Below, piece after piece: positions 60,884-64,000 of a stretch of 64,000 nucleotides of DNA (position 1 is the first letter of the stretch; each line of letters begins with the position of its first letter). The translations under genes were made by a program, and so were the position numbers. The notes under the pieces were generated by a model that did not search any database, was not told the DNA's origin, and was given only the letters and a program-made list of their open reading frames with translations. The stretch is from Pontibacter diazotrophicus (GTDB taxonomy: Bacteria > Bacteroidota > Bacteroidia > Cytophagales > Hymenobacteraceae), in NCBI RefSeq assembly GCF_003367245.1, contig NZ_QRGR01000004.1:248001-312000 (forward strand), read 5' to 3'.

Positions 60884-61521
60884 GATTTGGCCCTGGGTGT
60901 TTTACTGAGCCTCTTGCGCAAGCGGCTCAGGAACTCCGGCGTGATGCCCAGGAACGCAGCAATTTGTACCTGCGGAAGGCGGTTTGATAAGTGTGGGTAA
61001 ACTTCAAAAAAGGACTGATACCGTTCCTCTGCTGTAGAGCTGATGTTTTGCAGTAACCGTTTCTGGAGTCTGATAAAACTGTTTTCTACCAGAACCCGAA
61101 AAATACGGTCAAATTTTGGAGCCTGCATATAGAGTTCTATCAAATCCTTATGGCTGATCTGCAGCACCATGGTGTCTTCCAGTGCATCAATGTTCAGTTC
61201 AGAAGGCTTTATACTATGAAAGCTTCCCAAATCATTAATCCAATAATTTTCGGCCGCAAATTGAAGGATGTGTGTGACACCCTTGTCATCTACTTTATAC
61301 ATGCGCAAGCACCCGCGGACAACAAAATAGAACTGCGTACAGACGTCACCTTCCTGAAGCGCATACTGCCGTTTGCGATAGAGACGCGGGTGAAACTTTT
61401 CAGCGATCAGCTCCTTCTCCACTCTGTTTAAGGGAATGAGCCGATCAAAATAATCGAGCAATGGCTGAATAGAAGCTTCAGATTGATTTCCCTTCATCTG
61501 CGTTGTATCGCTATCATGCAT
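60880..61521 (-). CDS. Crp/Fnr family transcriptional regulator (copy 2)
   Basis: 213 residues. Beta-barrel sensor RKRQYALQEGDVCTQFYFVVRGCLRMYKV and C-terminal HTH VQIAAFLGITPEFLSRLRKRLS. Related to the gene at 50396 along the whole length. Stop lies within the TTGAT dyad. Next gene on the same strand is the paired reductase, 88 bases away. Confidence 0.88.
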   Translation of the reverse strand: MHDSDTTQMKGNQSEASIQPLLDYFDRLIPLNRVEKELIAEKFHPRLYRKRQYALQEGDVCTQFYFVVRGCLRMYKVDDKGVTHILQFAAENYWINDLGSFHSIKPSELNIDALEDTMVLQISHKDLIELYMQAPKFDRIFRVLVENSFIRLQKRLLQNISSTAEERYQSFFEVYPHLSNRLPQVQIAAFLGITPEFLSRLRKRLSKTPRAKS

Positions 61522-62083
61522 ATTTCATCTACTAAGGTGATTTAACGCTGGCTCACAAGATATACAAGAGCCCGTGAAAGAAGCAAAATTCCAGTCCTCC
61601 AGTTGCTTAAAGACACTTTCGCTTAAAACACTTCTTATGCAAAACAAAGGGTTTTAAATGAATATGACATCTACAAATTTAGTGCTCCTCTCCTACCTGC
61701 AGATACTTATCCATTGCCACTTAGTATTTGTGGATAGGCTTTCATAATTCAGTCTTGAGTGCTACAGGGAAGCCATCAGCAGCAATCTGCAAAAGTTACT
61801 TTATTAACTCCTTGTGTCTATCTTCTGGCACTACATAAGCTTGAATAAAAAAGAATTAAAAGCGCCCTTATTACAAATATAATATCCCAAACTTCTATTA
61901 TTTCATCTATTAAGATAGGAGCTTAATTATTTCTTTAGTCAATAACCACTCTTGTAGCCTAGAGTCGTATCCCCACAGCATAGTGTCTAATTTTAATGCA
62001 TCTCAAATTATATATATTGATTTCATAAAATCTTGCCAGCATTTTGTTACCTTAAGCCTTTGTTAAAACACCGAGTATATTAC
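61522..62083. other. Intergenic region before hsdM
   Basis: 562 bases, AT-rich in its right half (61840-62040). I see no gene, RNA or consensus promoter. A composition shift occurs at hsdM. Confidence 0.5.
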
Positions 62084-63703
62084 ATGGCTAAGAACACTAC
62101 CCACACCCCCGCCAAACCCAAGGCGGATATAGATTTTGAAAACGAACTCTGGAACGCCGCCAACGAACTGCGTGGCGCTGTAGCCGAAAACCAGTACAAG
62201 GATTACGTGCTCTCGCTGCTGTTTGTGAAGCACCTCTCTGAGCGCTACGAAGTACGTAAACAGGAACTGCAGCTCTCCTTCTCCGACCCCGAAAGCGACT
62301 ACTATAATATAGAAAATCACGAGCAGGCGCAGGTGCTGGAAGACGATCTGGAGTACCAGGTAAAGAATGTGTACCGCCTGCCGAAGGAAGCCACCTGGGA
62401 GTACTTGCGCGAGAACGCCGAACAGGACGACATAAAAGTGAAGGTGGACCAGGCCTTTGTGCTGCTGGATGAATTGCTGGCCAAACGCAACCCCGACTAC
62501 AAAGGCGTGCTGGAGCCTATTTTCGTGAAAAGCCAGCTCTCTCCTACGCAGGTGGCGGGGCTCATCAACCTGTTCTCCAAAGACAAGTTCTCCGAAATAA
62601 ACAACCCTGAATCCGACATCTACGGCCGCGTGTATGAATATTACATTGGCAAGTTTGCCATGGCCGAAGGCTCCGGTGCGGGGCAGTTCTTTACGCCCGG
62701 CTCGGTGGTGCGTTTGCTCGTGGAAATGCTGGAGCCGCTGAAGGGCCGCATCATGGACCTGGCCTGCGGCTCGGGTGGTATGTTTGTGCAAAGCCTGAAG
62801 TTTCTGCAGGCGCACGGCGGCGACAAAAACGACATCTCCATTTATGGGCAGGAGCGCTACGAAGGCACACTGCGCCTCTGCAAAATGAACCTGCTGCTGC
62901 GCAACCTCTCCTTCGACGTGAAGCTGGGAGACTCGCTGCTGCAGGACCGCTTCGCTGACCTGAAGGCCGACTATGCCCTCATGAACCCGCCGTTCAACAT
63001 CTCGAACTGGCACCCGGAGCTGCTGCCCGACAACGACCCGCGCCTCTTCGGCTCCAAAGACACCTTTACCACGCAAGGCAACGCCAATTACATGTGGTTC
63101 CAGACGCTGTGGCACCACCTGAGTGAGCGGGGCACTGCAGGCGTGGTGATGGCCAACGGTGCCATGACTACCGGAAGCGCCGGCGAAAAGAACGTGCGCG
63201 AGCACATGATTCAGCAGGGCATGGTAGACTGCATTGTGCAGATGCCCGACAAGCTGTTCCTTACCACCGGCATCCCCGCCTGTATCTTTATCCTGAGCAA
63301 GAACCGCGACGGCAAAGACGGGGAGCACCGCGAGCGCAAAAAAGAAATTCTCTTTATTGATGCCCGCAAACTGGGCACCATGGCCAGCCGCCGCCTGCGC
63401 GTGTTCGAAGATGCCGACGTGGCCCGCATTGCCGACACCTACCACAACTGGCGCAACCTAGGCGGCAGTTACTCCGACACCGAAGGATTCTGCAAAGCCG
63501 CTACCTTAGACGAGGTGGCCGCCAACAATTACGTACTCTCGCCGGGCCGCTACGTGGGGTCCGAAGCAGAGGAAGACGATGGCGTTCCGTTTGAAGAGAA
63601 GATGAAGCTGCTGACTACCGAACTGGCCGCTCAGTTTGAGGAAAGCGCACTGCTGGAGAAGCGGATTCGGGAGAATCTGGAGGAGATTGGGTTTGATATG
63701 TAA
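62084..63703 (+). CDS. hsdM: Type I restriction-modification system DNA methyltransferase subunit HsdM
   Basis: 539 residues from ATG 62084 (MAKNTTHTPAKPK); the extra 17 codons upstream are rejected. N-terminal HsdM domain (NAANELRGAV), then the N6-adenine methyltransferase domain: GQFFTPGSVVRLL, motif I DLACGSGGMFVQ (~225-236) and motif IV NPPF (~301-304). GC-rich relative to the AT-rich flanks, suggesting transfer. HsdS and HsdR must lie further right. Confidence 0.95.
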   Translation: MAKNTTHTPAKPKADIDFENELWNAANELRGAVAENQYKDYVLSLLFVKHLSERYEVRKQELQLSFSDPESDYYNIENHEQAQVLEDDLEYQVKNVYRLPKEATWEYLRENAEQDDIKVKVDQAFVLLDELLAKRNPDYKGVLEPIFVKSQLSPTQVAGLINLFSKDKFSEINNPESDIYGRVYEYYIGKFAMAEGSGAGQFFTPGSVVRLLVEMLEPLKGRIMDLACGSGGMFVQSLKFLQAHGGDKNDISIYGQERYEGTLRLCKMNLLLRNLSFDVKLGDSLLQDRFADLKADYALMNPPFNISNWHPELLPDNDPRLFGSKDTFTTQGNANYMWFQTLWHHLSERGTAGVVMANGAMTTGSAGEKNVREHMIQQGMVDCIVQMPDKLFLTTGIPACIFILSKNRDGKDGEHRERKKEILFIDARKLGTMASRRLRVFEDADVARIADTYHNWRNLGGSYSDTEGFCKAATLDEVAANNYVLSPGRYVGSEAEEDDGVPFEEKMKLLTTELAAQFEESALLEKRIRENLEEIGFDM

Positions 63704-63769
63704 GGCGGACAAAAACTCATTTTTGAAGAAAATATTCATTTTAAAACTTTATCAACTTTTTTACAAGCT

Positions 63770-63952
63770 ATGGAAAAACAACTACCACCTGATCAAGCAC
63801 TTAGTGAACAAATTGCGAAATCATTGATTGAAGAAGGTTTAATTGAGAACGATGACTGCTTTAAGCAGTTATTAACAGATGGTAGGGTTAAAGAATCTGA
63901 TTGGAAACTTGCTTTTGAAAATATAATTCAATCTAAAGAGCAAGCGCAATGA
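63770..63952 (+). CDS. Small protein between hsdM and the next RM-locus gene
   Basis: 60 residues, AT-rich gene. Charged, helical, no signal peptide or known motif (MEKQLPPDQALSEQIAKSLI start). Its TGA overlaps the next ATG as ATGA, giving translational coupling. Function unknown; could be an antitoxin-like or accessory factor of the RM locus. Confidence 0.6.
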   Translation: MEKQLPPDQALSEQIAKSLIEEGLIENDDCFKQLLTDGRVKESDWKLAFENIIQSKEQAQ

Positions 63953-64000
63953 AGTTCTTTAAATTAGAATTAAACAAGTTCCGAGGTGCCACACAACCTT
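63949..64000 (+). CDS. Start of a further gene, probable AAA/ATPase (3' end outside window)
   Basis: Only 17 codons are seen: MKFFKLELNKFRGATQP. The start is coupled to the previous gene by ATGA. The pattern of a short hydrophobic-basic strand followed by NKFRG is common at the N-terminus of SMC/RecF-like ATPases, but the fragment is too short for a firm call. Confidence 0.35.
   Translation, partial: MKFFKLELNKFRGATQP

Noticed and set aside
61560-62040. Possible CRISPR or repeat array in the AT-rich region before hsdM
   Set aside because: No regularly spaced repeats; only AT-rich sequence.
62063-63445. 460-residue frame opposite hsdM
   Set aside because: Antisense shadow of a GC-rich gene; composition (His, Val, Gln rich) is artefactual and hsdM motifs are clear on the other strand.

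Overview
The window reads as chromosomal DNA of a gliding-lineage Bacteroidota, most likely Cytophagales/Hymenobacteraceae (Pontibacter-like; inference from protein style, not a search). Support: the gliding genes gldA, gldF, gldG and gldC, a type-B type IX secretion C-terminal domain, short Crp/Fnr regulators with a compact C-terminal helix-turn-helix, and many promoters with the Bacteroidota -7 element TAnnTTTG, three of them with a -33 TTG at exactly 19 bases.

Layout. 1-9.2 kb: surface glycan locus with the end of a pseudaminic-acid operon (pseF, a pseG-pseH fusion, pseI), an unassigned GT-B-like protein, a LamG/T9SS surface protein, a Wzx-type flippase and a divergent DegT aminotransferase. 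9.3-21.8 kb: housekeeping genes (ftsE, transaldolase-like, SRP RNA, guaA, an LpoA-like binding protein, hemL, dcd, gldC, dnaN) plus two tandem small secreted paralogues. 21.9-25.3 kb: gldA-gldF-gldG. 25.7-33.9 kb: a frameshifted TrpF-like gene, an outer-membrane barrel, an SDR, MlaE/MlaF-like lipid ABC genes, a nucleoside transporter, and etfB-etfA-bifunctional nuclease. 34.1-37.5 kb: a probable light-response locus, with a CarH-type B12 photosensor lacking a MerR domain divergent from an SDR and a DNA photolyase. 37.5-43.3 kb: DUF2279, Smr, RNase P RNA, a zinc-motif protein, SIMPL, two small proteins and tRNA-Glu. 43.6-61.5 kb: about 21 genes all on the minus strand, carrying ergothioneine genes egtB/egtD and many small stress or detoxification enzymes, with two copies of a Crp/Fnr regulator plus COG2085-type reductase module. 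62-64 kb: start of a type I restriction-modification (defence) locus.

How it fits together. Left-hand genes make and export a pseudaminic-acid-containing glycan and surface proteins. The photosensor/photolyase locus suggests light-controlled DNA repair. The long minus-strand block looks like redox/electrophile stress functions, possibly controlled by the two Crp/Fnr paralogues, each next to a TTGAY-N4 dyad in front of its partner reductase. Most convergent gene pairs are separated by long hairpins, several of them near-perfect palindromes. Nothing here is a clear-cut new defence system; the best leads are the DNA-binding-domain-less B12 photosensor locus, the duplicated regulator-reductase module and the RM operon with its small coupled gene. 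Function names come from reading motifs, without database searches.
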